64,000 bases of DNA from Cucumis sativus (lineage: Eukaryota > Streptophyta > Magnoliopsida > Cucurbitales > Cucurbitaceae): positions 20,664,272 to 20,728,271 of the forward strand of contig NC_026659.2 in the NCBI RefSeq assembly GCF_000004075.3, read 5' to 3'. Position 1 is the first letter of the stretch. Every line of letters begins with the position of its first letter. The notes under the pieces were generated by a model. That model was given only the letters and a program-made list of their open reading frames with translations, was not told where the DNA came from and searched no databases. The position numbers were made by a program, and so were the translations under genes. Shown in pieces: positions 45,499-57,899 of the stretch.

Positions 45499-48400
45499 GT
45501 ATAACAGGTATGGAAGAAATTTACAAGAGTTCTTAATTATTGTTGATGAGATTGAAAAGGGAGAAACTGGGCGTGGCGTCTTCTTCAGCTGGGATTATGC
45601 TTCTTTCTTCTTACTTCACTTTCATTCATCAAATTCGAACGATTGATGATTTTGATCCGTTTTTTCTTCACAAAAACTTTTTCTTAAATGGAAAGCAAAG
45701 AAAAGGGTTTTTCTTTTCCGGATGGTTGAATTTTGATTATAAATATGGATGTTGATGTCACCGTAGATATTTGTTTACGTCTCTACAAAATGCTCCAAAA
45801 GCTTCTACACAATTGACAATTTTTTCTTTTTTAACTATGAAATCCCAAATTTACAATCAAACTTTTCCTCTCTTTAACTTCTTCTTAGGCAACGCCAATC
45901 CAAAATTTCAGTTCCATCACATGCTATTCTGTTTACTTTTTAAATTAGGAAACTTTATACCCCTTTCTTATACCATAAATAATTCAAACTTATGAGTTCA
46001 CTTTTTGTTTTACAAAATTATATATTTCAACTATTTCTCTAGACACTATTTTAAAACTTTATATTAAAAATTTTACATTTTCACATGCATCACATCACAT
46101 ATGTCCTAGATACGATTGACATTGTAATTTATATAGAGGATTTGTTCACAATTGTTGCGTGGACACTTGTGAGTGAGGTATTGTTGATACCACTTAAAAT
46201 CTGTTATCTAACTCCGTTTAATTTGAGATGTTTTATTTTTTATTGGGCTATTTTATAGGTTTACAGCAATTCAACTTTAAAATTTGGTGTTTGTGTCATT
46301 TTAGAGCTAAATTGAACAAAAATGAAGTGACGAGACATCAACTTAGGTAAAGCATGGAAAAAAAGCCATATAGGCTTCTGCCTTGCACCATCGCAATGGT
46401 CTATGGCACTGTCCAATGTTGCAAGGCAGAATGGTCGAATGTCACAAAAGGCACTTAGCGCCATGGCGCTACATTCATGCGCACCAAACTTCGGCCAATG
46501 TCGCGACGCTATTCCTAACGTCACCATGCCATTATGTTTCTTTATAAAATATTTTTGGCACCTAGGTCATTACAATTGGGATTCCAGCCAATTTCTACCT
46601 GTTTTCTCTTTATTTTTTGTGGTCTTTTTATTCTGTTTTAGTCCTGTAACTTGTATTCTCATCATCCGGCATGTGTCATGAGATGCTAAATTACTCTCTG
46701 GTAGCTTGGGTTTGTGGCAATCTCCCTTTAATTCATGTGTTTGATGATTATGTTTATAATGTGAAACGCATGGGACTTTTATCATAAATTCTTTTGATTA
46801 TGTGCGATTATCTTCGTAAAATATATTAATTTCAATTCAAGCAATATTAGGTTATTTTGCAAAATCTATTAGATTTTATATTGTTCTAATAAGTTGGGAT
46901 TGTACTCGATGATTGTGTAATTAAGCCCATGGAAATCAGGCTTTCAATCCAACTTTGTCAACGTAATTAGTGTAGATTTGATCTTGTATGTTTTTCATGG
47001 TTTAAATTGTATGATGCCTAGGATAATTTACCTAATCAAATTGGTTAGGAGTATCAATTGTTAGATTTAGTAACGAGAATTTAATGATCAAATGTATTGC
47101 TTGGAGAGATCTACAAAACTCAAGCTAAGTTTTCTCAAATGGATTTTCATTTTTACATTATTTCTCTTGCAATTCAAAACAACTAAAAAACCCTCCTTGA
47201 TTACCTTGGGTTGGGAACCATTTGCTAGAGAAATTTATGTGCTTCGTGTGTTCGAACCGAACTTGCTACTAAGACTAGTTTTTTTGTGTGTGATTCTTTT
47301 TATTATTTGATCTAGATTTGGACGACGAAATCCGATCGATCGATTCTATACAAGGAGTTGTATAAGACTGGACAAGAAAATCACTTAATCTATCGTTAAT
47401 ATATTATTAAGAAGATTAATATTTCATATAATGATCATATGTGACGATTCCAATCCTAAATGAGTTGTTAACTTTTCTACCTATGAGAGTTTGTCCTTCG
47501 ATTTTTTTGAATGAGAATGACTAATGTCAACAAACGCATGTCATGATATAGTTAGAATGAGAATGATCGAGTATCCTCCTTGGGAAATCAATTTTTAGTT
47601 TTGCTAGCTATTCAAAGAACTTTGATAAAATTATAATATAATCCTATTAAACGTAAATAAAATATGAATCAACATAAAGGAAATCTTGGTAACTACTATA
47701 CTGTTTTCTCTCCATTTGCTGCCTTTTGTCCTTAGTTTTAGTCTTTTATCACTGTTACCTATGTCTGCATGTCTATGTATTGCTTCACAAGCAAACTAAT
47801 GGCATACCACACCAACTAGGATAGATCTTAATACAAATTTCTCTAAATCCTTGTAAGATCTAGTATATTTCATTGATGATCAAATCTTAAACTCCACATA
47901 CACAGATATATTGTCAACAATCTACATTTTGAGAAAATTTTAATTTTAAACTCAATAATCATGCCATTGATTCAACAAATATAGCTAACCAAGTGTATAT
48001 TAAAGGTTAGTCAAGCCTACTCATTAATTGTCTCTTACTTAAAGTAGATATTTAATCATATATCATCAACGTTTGAGTTCTTCTAAATCAGTTTCATAAT
48101 ACAGATTCACATTAGAACAATACACACTATCATCCTACCTGAGGTAATTGCATCAAACATTTAACAAACAATTTGTATAATTTTTTGTTGTATAAGATGC
48201 ACATCTATGTTTCTTCTTAAAGATTCTTTAACAACAATCAAACAAAACATTATGAACACAACATTATCGTTGAAACTCGTACAAGTTTTCTAAAAAAGAA
48301 TCAATGTATTTAAGCTTTGATTTTATAAAACAGGTTTTTATAAACATTTTAGTATGGAATGATAATGTGTATTGTTTATAAAAACATGTTTTATAAAAAG

Positions 48401-50040
48401 GCAGTAGTATGTTGAGCACGTGGAGATCAACAATCTGTATACCTGGAAAGAGGGAAAACATTTTTAAAAGAGTAAATTGAAAGACTTAGTGAGCAACGGT
48501 TTTATAAAACAGGTTTTGATAAACATTTTAGTGTAAACCCGAAGCTTAAATACATTTATTAGTAAATATTCATAACATGAAACTTGAAATGTTTGCATAG
48601 CTTTTTGAAGACATACCTCTATAGCCACGGGCAGTATTTACTCCTTCGTTTGAAGATAGAATAGTCGATGGGTAGCTAACCCTCCTCCTTTTAAGACATA
48701 ACATCGAGGTGGGGCACGTGCCACATGCTAACCCTATAGTGGGGTTGTTGCGCCATGCTTGACGTCTACCCAATGCCCCTCGCATGCATGGCGGCGTTGG
48801 TGCTCTCCGCACACCATGTGTGGCATGCTAACCTCTTAAAGCAGGGTCATGAGCGCAGTGTGAGCGCATGCCTTGCCGCTTGGCTGTGTCATGGACTTTT
48901 CATGTGTGTGCAACATGACTCAAAATAACCTCTATGAACAAAACGCTCACCCATACATGCATGACTCACGACCACTATCCAGACACAAATTAACTTCCAT
49001 AATCATGTTCCAACTTTGAAAATTCATAACATAAAATCCATAACTCTTTTGACAACACTTCCTTCTACAAAGTTTCTCTAAATTAAATTAAATTTCTTAC
49101 CTCAAATTTGTAAAGAAAAATTTTAAATAATGAGTCCTATAGCCCTCTGGAAGTGCACCTTGTTCAGATTCACCTGAGAAATTATCTATTCACCTTCTCT
49201 TGATTAAAATGCAAACTTTCTTGAATTCAAAATGCACAACAGCCCTCTATCACAAACTAGACTCAATTTTTTAACTTTTAAGATTAAAATGAGTGGTTTT
49301 GCACGAGTGAGTTGTGAGAAATTCAATACTGAAGTTGAACTATTTATAGAGTTCCTTGCATGTGATTAAGATGACACTTAATCCTTGATTAGACTCATAT
49401 CTTAAGGATGTACTTACACCTCAGCAACTTCTTCAAGTCCTTCTTGACCATAAAATGCATGATGACATGATTATGACACTTCGATTTACTTTTAATCGAT
49501 TGCTTAGAGCATGCCACATACTTGATCCAAATGCATAGCTAACCTCCTCGGCCTTCCTCGCATAGCTTGGCCGCATAACAACCTTCCTTGCCTAGCTTGC
49601 TTCCTCTCTCAACAAGCCTTATCCTAACCTCTAGACGCCTAGTCAATGCCTTCCTCGCGTAACAATCTCCCAACATTTGATCGCAAGCCTTCCTCACCTA
49701 GCACCCTTCCTTGTGTAAACAAACCCTTCTCGACAATACTAACCTCTTAAAAGTTAAACGCTAAGTCATGCCTTAACTTCAAATGCATAACCCTCTCTGT
49801 GATTGTCTTGCCACTCAACAACACTTATTTGGAGAATTTCTTAGCCTTCCTTTGTCGCCCATTCAACCTTCAAACGCCTAATGACCTTCTTTTGACACTT
49901 AGTCAAAATTTCCAACTTTTCTCTTTTCCTCAAGTTAAAACCTAAATTCCAAGTATTTTATTCTCTTTCTTATAAATTTTATCTTCTCCTATCCTTGACC
50001 AATTTAATAATTTTCAAGGGTATAAGAAATTTTGGGGTTT
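45499..50040. other. Gene-poor region, transposon debris
   Basis: 45500-45770 is the probable phosphatase promoter and leader (minus strand). The rest is AT-rich. A GC-richer block at 46370-46540 has GCAATGGTCTATGGCAC and GCGCCATGGCGC runs. An internal repeat recurs at about 48310 and 48500 (TTTTATAAAACAGGTTTT). Two blocks of low-copy LTR-like text lie at 48600-48900 and 49480-49870, the latter with recurring CCTTCCTCGC/CTAGCTTG phrases. No gene is supported. Confidence 0.4.
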
Positions 50041-50089
50041 CACATAAAATGAGTTAGAAGAAAGGACAAATTTGACAACTTCTTTTCTA

Positions 50090-50370
50090 TAATCATAAAT
50101 GTGTATGTTGAGAATGCAAAGAGAAAAAATGGCATCCTTGAGAAAAGAAATTTTGGTTTTACATCTATTCAAGTTAGTGAGGGTCAAACATTAAGCAAAA
50201 AAGATGATCTCGATGAAGAGTTGATGGAATGTTTCAAAATTTTAAATACAATGGAGGATGTTGATGGTGGGGCTTATACCAAAGTACTGAAACTTTTGCA
50301 TTGAGATGCTGCATGGAGAAAAATATTTTTGCTCATGCCCGATCCAAAGAAGAAATATTTCATAAATAGT
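50090..50370 (+). pseudogene. Myb/SANT-like ORF remnant of a PIF/Harbinger element
   Basis: The frame at 50101-50370 ends DVDGGAYTKVLKLLH, then after a TGA at 50302 continues DAAWRKIFLLMPDPKKKYF. That pattern (AYxKALxLLHxDxxWRKxFLxMPxxRKxxFI) is the C-terminal tail common in plant Myb/SANT-like proteins that accompany PIF/Harbinger transposases. It lies just upstream of the nuclease remnant and on the same strand. Confidence 0.6.
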
Positions 50371-50789
50371 CTTTAGATGTCACTTATGGATATTTTAGGT
50401 CTATTCCATTTACTTCTTCATATTAGACTTAAAGGATGTTTTGTATGTTTGACTTTGTAGTTTTGTGTTATTTTTTAACATGGCTACTTTGAATGTGATT
50501 TCTCTCCGAATTTAGAGATGGATTTGATTTTTGTTTCACATGGTTATATTATGTTTTGTTTTTTTTTTTGTTTATGAGATGTATTTGTACTTTGTTTCAA
50601 AATTTCAATTTTTGTGTTTGATTTAGAGATATACTAGTGAACTGAGATGAACTTGATTCAAGACATTCATTTTGAGGATTTTGATTCTAACGACAATGAC
50701 AATTGTATGTGCATCCTTTTTCACTTTATTCTACGTCAACTGGCACAAGTGACAATCTTCTAAACAACCATGTAAAACCTCTGTACTGA

Positions 50790-51840
50790 GAGGATACATG
50801 ATTAAGTGATCGAGTTGTCAAATGAAAACAATAGTAGATGTTTTGATTGTTTTAGGATGAAAAGAGTTACATTCATAAGCTTTTGTGAAGATTTAAAATC
50901 CAAGACAAATTTTAAAGCATCTAAATATCTCACCGTTCAAGAAAAAGTTGTTATTTTCTTATTAATCATACCACATAATGAAAGCAATCGTATAGAAGCA
51001 TAAAGATTTCAACATTTAGATCATACTATTTCTCTAACTTTTAACCTTGTTTTGAGGAAGGTTTGCAAGCTTGGAGTAGAAATTATTAGCCCATCCAACA
51101 TGAACATTGTACCAATAAAGATCGTATTCAAATTCAAAATATAACCCTTTCTTTAATGTAATGGGTTGATGTTTTGATTTGTTTTTTAGAAATATATTTG
51201 TGTTTATGTTTATCTTTTAGGATTGTATTGGTGTTATTGAAGACACTCACATTGCTGCAAGGATTCCTAAAAAAAAAACAAAATATTTAGTGGAAAAAAA
51301 AACTAACACAACATGGAATATAGTGTGTGTTTGTTCAATTCACATATGTCATGTCTGGTTGGAAAGGATTAGTCAATGATTTTCACATACTTCTAGAATG
51401 TATCAAGAATCCTTAGAATAAATTTCCTATGTCTAAGAGAGGTAAATAATTATGTATTTTTAGAACTTATATTCAATATTTGACTTTATTATAAATTTTA
51501 TTATTATTATCTGCGGATCAATATTATCTTGTCGATTAGGGTATTCAAATATGTTGATATTTTTAGCACCATTTCGCGATCAAAGATATCATTTACGAGA
51601 TTTTAGAGAAAGGAGACATCGCCCTCAAGACAAAGAAGAAATGTTTTAACTATTGATATTCTTCACTGTGAAATGTCATTGAACGTTGTTTTTGTGTGTT
51701 GAAGGCTCGATTTCCTATTCTTAAGCAAATGTCTCCATACCCGATCAAGACAGAAAAATATATCGATAGCATGTTGCACAACTCACAATTATATTAGATT
51801 GAATGATCGTCAAGATGATCTATTCAATGACTTTAGCGAT
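50790..51840 (+). pseudogene. PIF/Harbinger (HARBI1-like) transposase remnant
   Basis: On the + strand the segments CFDCFRMKRVTFISFCEDL, then YLTVQEKVVIFLLII and a FNLVLRKVCKLGVEII-type segment correspond to the N-terminal part of HARBI1-like nucleases. CIGVIEDTHIAARIP (51221 on) is the first catalytic-core region with the DxTHI motif. RYHLRDFRERRHRPQDKEE (about 51580) and VEGSISYS-frame text read as ARFPILKQMSPYPIKTEKY (51708) are the C-terminal part. Stops and frameshifts occur between the pieces. This is a decayed autonomous element; the terminal inverted repeats were not located. Confidence 0.75.
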
Positions 51841-54379
51841 GAATCAATAATCATTGAACAATTGAAGGGACGAGAGCTCTACGTAGCAAATAAATTAACA
51901 AACCATTAACTCAAATTAATTGAAACTTCAAAATACCATTACATTCGCAAAAGAATTAGAAACTAATTTTCTATGGCTAAGCATGCTTTTAAAAAAAAAA
52001 AATACAGAGAATAGGAAAGGTACTTATTCTTGTTGATGACTTTGTATCTAAAACACCAAATTGAGGCACCATTGCTTGGAGACTTCCCTATCTGAGAATG
52101 AAATTTTTGGATGTGGGGACAAAAATTGGAAAAGGAAATTAATTTTAAAGAGAAGTAATTTTTCAGAGACTACTGGATCTTTGAATGAAAATTTAAGAGT
52201 TTACATGTGTTGACTGATTATGCATTAACAGTACCTAAAATGCATAGATAAGTGATAGTAATTATTGGTTGATCTTATGTGACATTTATGCATGTTTGAA
52301 TTATATGTTTATGGACAGTTATGATTGATGTTTTATGTCATGTTTATTTTGACTGTTACATCCTTCTTGGACTGTTGGTGTATGTTAGTTTTGGCTATTA
52401 GGATGTATACTTACATGTACGATACTATCCCACAAAATCACTACCTTTCACTGTTATAATTGTGTGCATTCAACATGATCACTAGTCTGTCATGATTCAT
52501 GTGTGGTCTAATAAGATCATTAGATTGTTCGATATGATGTATGCTCCTACGGGATCATCAAATCAATGAGTGTTCCTACAGGATCACTAGATCATATGTG
52601 TTCATTCAGGATCACAAGACTTTTATGATTGAGGGTACCTCCTAATAGGAAGTTAATAATTCACCTAGTGAGACTAGTAGTGAGTCTCTTGTTGGGTGTA
52701 CTTTTATACTTACTCTATGTTTAACGTTTTAGGCAAATGTAGAGAAAATGAAAGGTTGGTGAATGGCATGAAGGGCTCATGATATGCCATATAAGGACTT
52801 CACAGTGTTTGCTTCCGCTTGTCTGTATGTATTTTCATGATTTGACTGTTAAATATTTTATTCGATCGTTGATTATTTTATTTTTTAAAATTAGATAGAG
52901 CCTGAATTAGAATATATTTTTATAGTTTTTTTTTTTTTAATGTTTTGCCAGGTTATGATTATATTCTTGAATAGTTGTTTTGAAATTATTTAATAAAGAA
53001 TTAGTTTTCCTCTTTTCAAGAAAATAAAAATTTGTAATTTATTTTAAAGTTATGATCTTAGCTTACTTTGAAAAGTTGGATCGTTACAAGTCATGTTTTG
53101 GTTCAATCTAATAATAAAGCAATACAAAAAATTAAATCACAAATGTAGACAACACAGAGTAGAAATAAAAGTTACTTCGATGTTAGGCATAATGACCTTG
53201 AGTTTGAAGCAAGGGATAAAAGGTTCTTTTGAAAGGAATGGAGAACTAAGAAAATTGAGCCCATCACCCAACGTTTTTGCATTTGCAGAAATGACAAATT
53301 AATAAGTCTAACCTAATTGAAACTATCGAGTGACAAAAATGCTCTCATAGTTAAAAATGTGAAACTACATTTGATTATCGTTTGATTGTTATCAAATTGT
53401 CATTATCATCTAATTACCACTAATTATCAATTGTATCAATTGTTATTTTATTGTTGTTTAATTACGGTAATTATCAATTGTATCAATTGTTATTTTATTG
53501 TTGTTTAATTACTATTTGATTGTTATTTTATGTTTCTTTCTATATGATTGTTAATTATATCTATTTACCTATCTAATTGTTATTTAATTGCAAAATGATA
53601 TTGATTGCTATTGAATGACTTTACATTTTTTTTAGTACTAAGTAGAATCTGATAATCATCTCATTACTTTCTAACTTTTCTCAATTAGTAGGTAGTTTCT
53701 TATTACCATCGTATTGTCATATAATTACCTATAATTTTTTATCAATTGGTAAGATATTTTTTTACTGTACTATGATTGTCATCTGATTACCTTACATTTT
53801 CTTTCAATTACTAAGTAGTTTCTGATTACCATCAAATTTTGTAATCTACATAATATTGTCGATCATTCCATTGACACCATGGAAAGTGACCATAGGAAGT
53901 TTAACCACAACAACAAAATATTGAGATAGTCATTATCCGACTACATTCTACTTTTTTTTTTCAATTTTAGTTAACTTTATGAGATTACCTTCTATGTTTC
54001 ACCTTCTACTTTTTTTTTTAATTTTTTCAATTTTAATTAGTACTCTTAAATAATTATTTGATTTGATTAGCTCCTAAGGATCATTTGATTACTTTGATTA
54101 TATTTCAATTGTTATAGGGGATAAATATTTTAGTTTATTTTATTTTTTATTTATCCAATATTATCAATAATTTTTGGCATATTTAAAATATACTAAAAAA
54201 GTGATCATAGGAATTCAATTTTATTAGAAGAATTTTGGTAATGCAAATTCCCTGGTAGTAATGCGAACCCAAGTTTATATGATTTGTATACATAAGAACT
54301 CTACCATTATCAAAACCGAATATTTATTTATTAATTTTGAAGTCGGGCATTTAGTGGAGGGAAGAAGAAGAGAGCGTCA
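51841..54379. other. Gene-poor region with a degenerate repeat
   Basis: AT-rich. 52430-52640 holds repeated GGATCACTAGATC-type phrases about 35-40 bp apart. 52740-53100 reads like an LTR end (ends GATCGTTACAAG). 53380-53850 is a run of imperfect TTATCAATTG/ATTGTTATTT repeats. 54300-54379 is the leader of the next gene. No gene seen. Confidence 0.4.
53424..53515. repeat. Two-copy 45-bp tandem repeat in a degenerate low-complexity run
   Basis: AATTATCAATTGTATCAATT followed by GTTATTTTATTGTTGTTTAA appears twice in a row (about 53424 and 53469). It sits inside a longer region of imperfect repeats of the same words (53340-53850). Confidence 0.8.
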
Positions 54380-55346
54380 ATGGCTTCCTCATCCCTTCCC
54401 CTTCTTCCCCAACCATTTGCTCGAATTCCATCCTCTACCTTTCACTCCTCTGAAATTTCTTCTAATCTTCACAACAATGTCCGATTCACTTCCCTCGTCC
54501 ACAAATCTCCAACTTCTCTAACTGCTCCGTCTTCCTCGTCTTCTTCCACTTACTCTCCACTTCTTCGCAAATCCATCGCATTTGCCGCCTCCATTTCCCT
54601 TCTCATGTGGCCCACTCCAGGTTTTAACATTGCTTTATTCTATTAGAATCACCATTTCCTTCCATGTTTGTTTGCGAAATTAATTGTGTTTTATCTTATC
54701 CACAATTCTGTACGGAATCGATTTTCTTTACCTTTTTTGTCATCCTGTATATTCCGTAAATTCAATAATCGATTCCTGTTATTTGGAATCTGAAGTTGTT
54801 TAATTAGCCGATTATCTGCAGCGAATGCCGGATTTCTATCGGGATTCTCTGGAATCGAATCGGTTCCTGGTCCGGAATTGCCTCAAATCGACTTTCTCAA
54901 TCGCTTCAATGGTTCGATTACTTTCAAATTCTTATAAAGAGTAAGAAAAACGGTTCAACCCTTCAATTAAAAACCTAACTTCTGAAACTGATTTGCAGAA
55001 GAAAATCAGAAGAAATACGCGGAATTTGATGCCAGATTCAAATCATCTCCACTGCTGAAAGAACTTCTAGAGCGATCGAAGATGAACAAGGAAAAGTAAA
55101 ACAAGAATTTGCTAGGTTTTTCTTTCTTTCTTGTTTTCAGGTTTCATCCGAAATTTGGTTAACGAATGAAATCGTTGTGTCTCTGTTGTTGTGCAAAACT
55201 TCAGGAACCGTCAGAAAATTGTTGAGAAATATTGCATCCGTGGTGCCGAATGGGGAGTTGGAGATTGCTCGGCAGAGGGAATGTCGCCGGAGGAGAGGGA
55301 CAAATTCATCGCAATGTTGAAGCAAAAGGCTGGAGTGGATGATTGA
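54380..55346 (+). CDS. Probable thylakoid-lumen protein, function unknown
   Basis: Four exons (54380-54620, 54822-54911, 54999-55095, 55205-55346) join in phase to give 189 residues. The first about 55 residues are Ser/Thr-rich and poor in acidic residues, as in chloroplast transit peptides. LLRKSIAFAASISLLMWP followed by an ANA cleavage-like motif resembles a lumen-targeting signal, so the mature protein starts near AGFLSGFSG. The mature part is about 105 residues, hydrophilic and helical, with conserved-looking PELPQIDFLNRFN, ENQKKYAEFDARFKSSPLL, KYCIRGAEWGVGDCSAEGM and SPEERDKF segments and two cysteines. I recognise the type (a small plant chloroplast protein) but no enzymatic motif, and I do not assign a function. 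The exon 2 donor GTTCG is weak. Confidence 0.75.
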
Positions 55347-57899
55347 ACTGAACTATGAATGAATTTGTGTTGGGGATTCCGAGCAACCAATTTGAATGTT
55401 GTTTTTTCACATTCATCACAAGGAAGGATTAGCAGAGTGTGAAGAAATCAAAGCAAAATGAGGTCTCTACTATCTACTCAGTGATAAATCCTTTCATCAT
55501 TGTGTTCATTAAAGGCTTACTTTTCAACACTTAAACTAAGCCTTCAACCTAATGCCTTTCTATAAACTTCTGGGTTACATTAGTTGAGTTATGAACTATT
55601 GTTTATAAATAGGTAATAGTGATTTTAATTAATTAATAATTATAAGGTTTTTTAGGCATTTTTTATAACTATTATAAATGTAAGGTTGTTTTTCGAATTT
55701 TGAAGTGTTAGTTAGATAAAAAAAAAATATGGTAAAAAAATTGTAATGTAGGTTTGCAATGTTGACCTCCATAGAAATAATAAGCTCTAGATTTTACAAA
55801 AAAAAAAAAAAAAAAAGAAAAAAAAAGAAACTTTGAAAATGGAAATTTATGAAAATCATGCAAGTTGATCAAAATTGTTTGAATTAGTTCGTGAAACTTT
55901 AGTTATGATTTAATTTGACTATAGTGGACTTTGTTTTTTTACAAGAATATCAAAATCAGAATTGGGTTTGTTTCACAGGATTTGTGAATGTATTAAATTA
56001 AGTTTATGTAATCTTCAAATAATGCCCTTTTGAGTATTTCTTTAATTTATTTATTAATTTTTTATAATTTCAATTTATATAGCATAGCATAAAACAAATG
56101 CAAGAATGGAAATGTTGAAACAAACTACTCTAATCACTTGTTATGAGAAGTGCTCATACGATCAATAAAATTTTTAATTAATTATAGAGCAAATACACTT
56201 TTGGTCTTTGAGGTTTGAAGTGTTGTCAATTTGGTCTCTAAAGTTTCAAAACAAACACTTCAGTCATTGAAGTTTGAAAAATAGTTCTAAATAGTCATTG
56301 ATGTCATATTAACCATTCGTTGACTAATAATTAATCACCAAAATGATTTGACAAAAATAATTATAATATTAACTTTTTTTTTAATGGTGGGCATCCCTCT
56401 CCTCACCCTCTTCCTCAACTTCCCATCATTATGCTCCAAATTCTTTTTGTTCTCCCTATTGTTGCTAATGAAGACCAAAGATGAATTTAACCACCACTGT
56501 ACATTTTATTTAGATCGTACACGTCATTTTCTTTTTCATCACCGTACATGGTCAACTTTGGTAACGAACGGTAGAAATGCTCGCTAGTATTTATGGTTGA
56601 ACTCTTAAATAATTTCAAAAAGATGAAGTAAAAAAAAAAGGGTTAGAATCTTGCAACTAAGAATACTTTTGAATAAAGTAATATGTATGATTCATTTTAG
56701 AAACTAACATGAATAATGAAGAGGCTAATGGATGGTCAAACTTCATATTGTCAGAAAGACAACTCAAACTGCATCAAAAGATAAAAAGAACTAAGCTAAT
56801 GGTTAATAATTTGAAGTAAATGAGATAATTAGTTGATATACGTACAACCCAAAAGTCATGTTCTCCACATATTAAGCGGTCTAATTGTCATGTCCCACCT
56901 CAAATGTTACTCCTTGCGATTAGATGGGGACGTGCCACCTAGACACTCATCGCGTACCTCTTCACGAGATGACATGTTGAGCACCTAGTAAAAAAAAAAC
57001 ATCTTACTTCACTTGTTTTTTCGCGAAACCTTTGCCTCAAACTTAGACTTTCTTGATTCAATGAAAATTTACAACTTTTGATAACGCAACTCAACTTTAA
57101 CTCCTAGGCGACAATCTCAAGAGATAATAATAAAATAGCGGAATACATAACTACTTCTCTTTATTAATTTAACATCTTTATAAGGTTCTTACATATAAAT
57201 TACATTCCTTTTTCTTACGAAACATAAAACTAAAGTTGACTTCTGGTCCACCTTTCCTCATCCACTGCCTAACACTACTCTTTTTGTGGAGAGATTTTCA
57301 AGAGTATAAGGACTCTGATTTCATCCTTTTCCATGAGTTGCTAACAACATAACTCAAGGACATTCTTTAGGGCTTCCTTTCCCTGACTCAGATCTTTCAC
57401 ACTCAACATCTTTTATTCCATAACTGTGGCACGCGTCCGATGACCTTTCTTCGATATAAGCTGGAGTCTTTTGCGTTAAAGAGTTATGCGTTTTCCAACC
57501 AGCTCCTTAAACGCGAGATAGGATGACACAGCTTGTACACCGCACAAGTCTACACAACCATCCTCTATCCTCTCACTTACTTGGCTTCCATGCCTAACTT
57601 TCATCTCTTACTTGGCTTCAACGTCTAACAACCTCGGGAGGGAGAAAACTTAATGTAAGGCCCACACCTAAATTAAAGAGTTAATAAGTAAATTTTTTGG
57701 CTAAGTGTCCAAATTTGGGCGTTTTGGATGGTCTCTGCATAAAGGTTATGCGAGAAGGCGATTTGAAGAAGGTTAGGCGATAAGAATTGGTATCTAGGGT
57801 TGTTCGTGAGGTAAATTACTGTAGTGTAAGTGTAACTATGCAATAAGAACTGGACGAGAAGAAACAAGGAAAATTCGGAGAAATTTTCTGTGTTAATAG
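55347..57899. other. Intergenic with interspersed-repeat text
   Basis: 55350-55500 is the 3' leader of the preceding gene. 56190-56350 carries CACTTTTGGTCTTTGAGGTT-type text, common in plant dispersed repeats. 56885-57660 looks LTR-like: a TGTCATGTCCCACCTC start, with a reverse-oriented relative near 60325. 57660-57894 (GTAAGGCCCACACC onward) is probably another LTR piece, into which the solo LTR inserted. No gene is supported. Confidence 0.4.

Noticed and set aside
56348..56587. 79-codon hydrophobic plus-strand frame
   Set aside because: It is located beside dispersed-repeat text, lacks splice or promoter support, and has no recognised motif.
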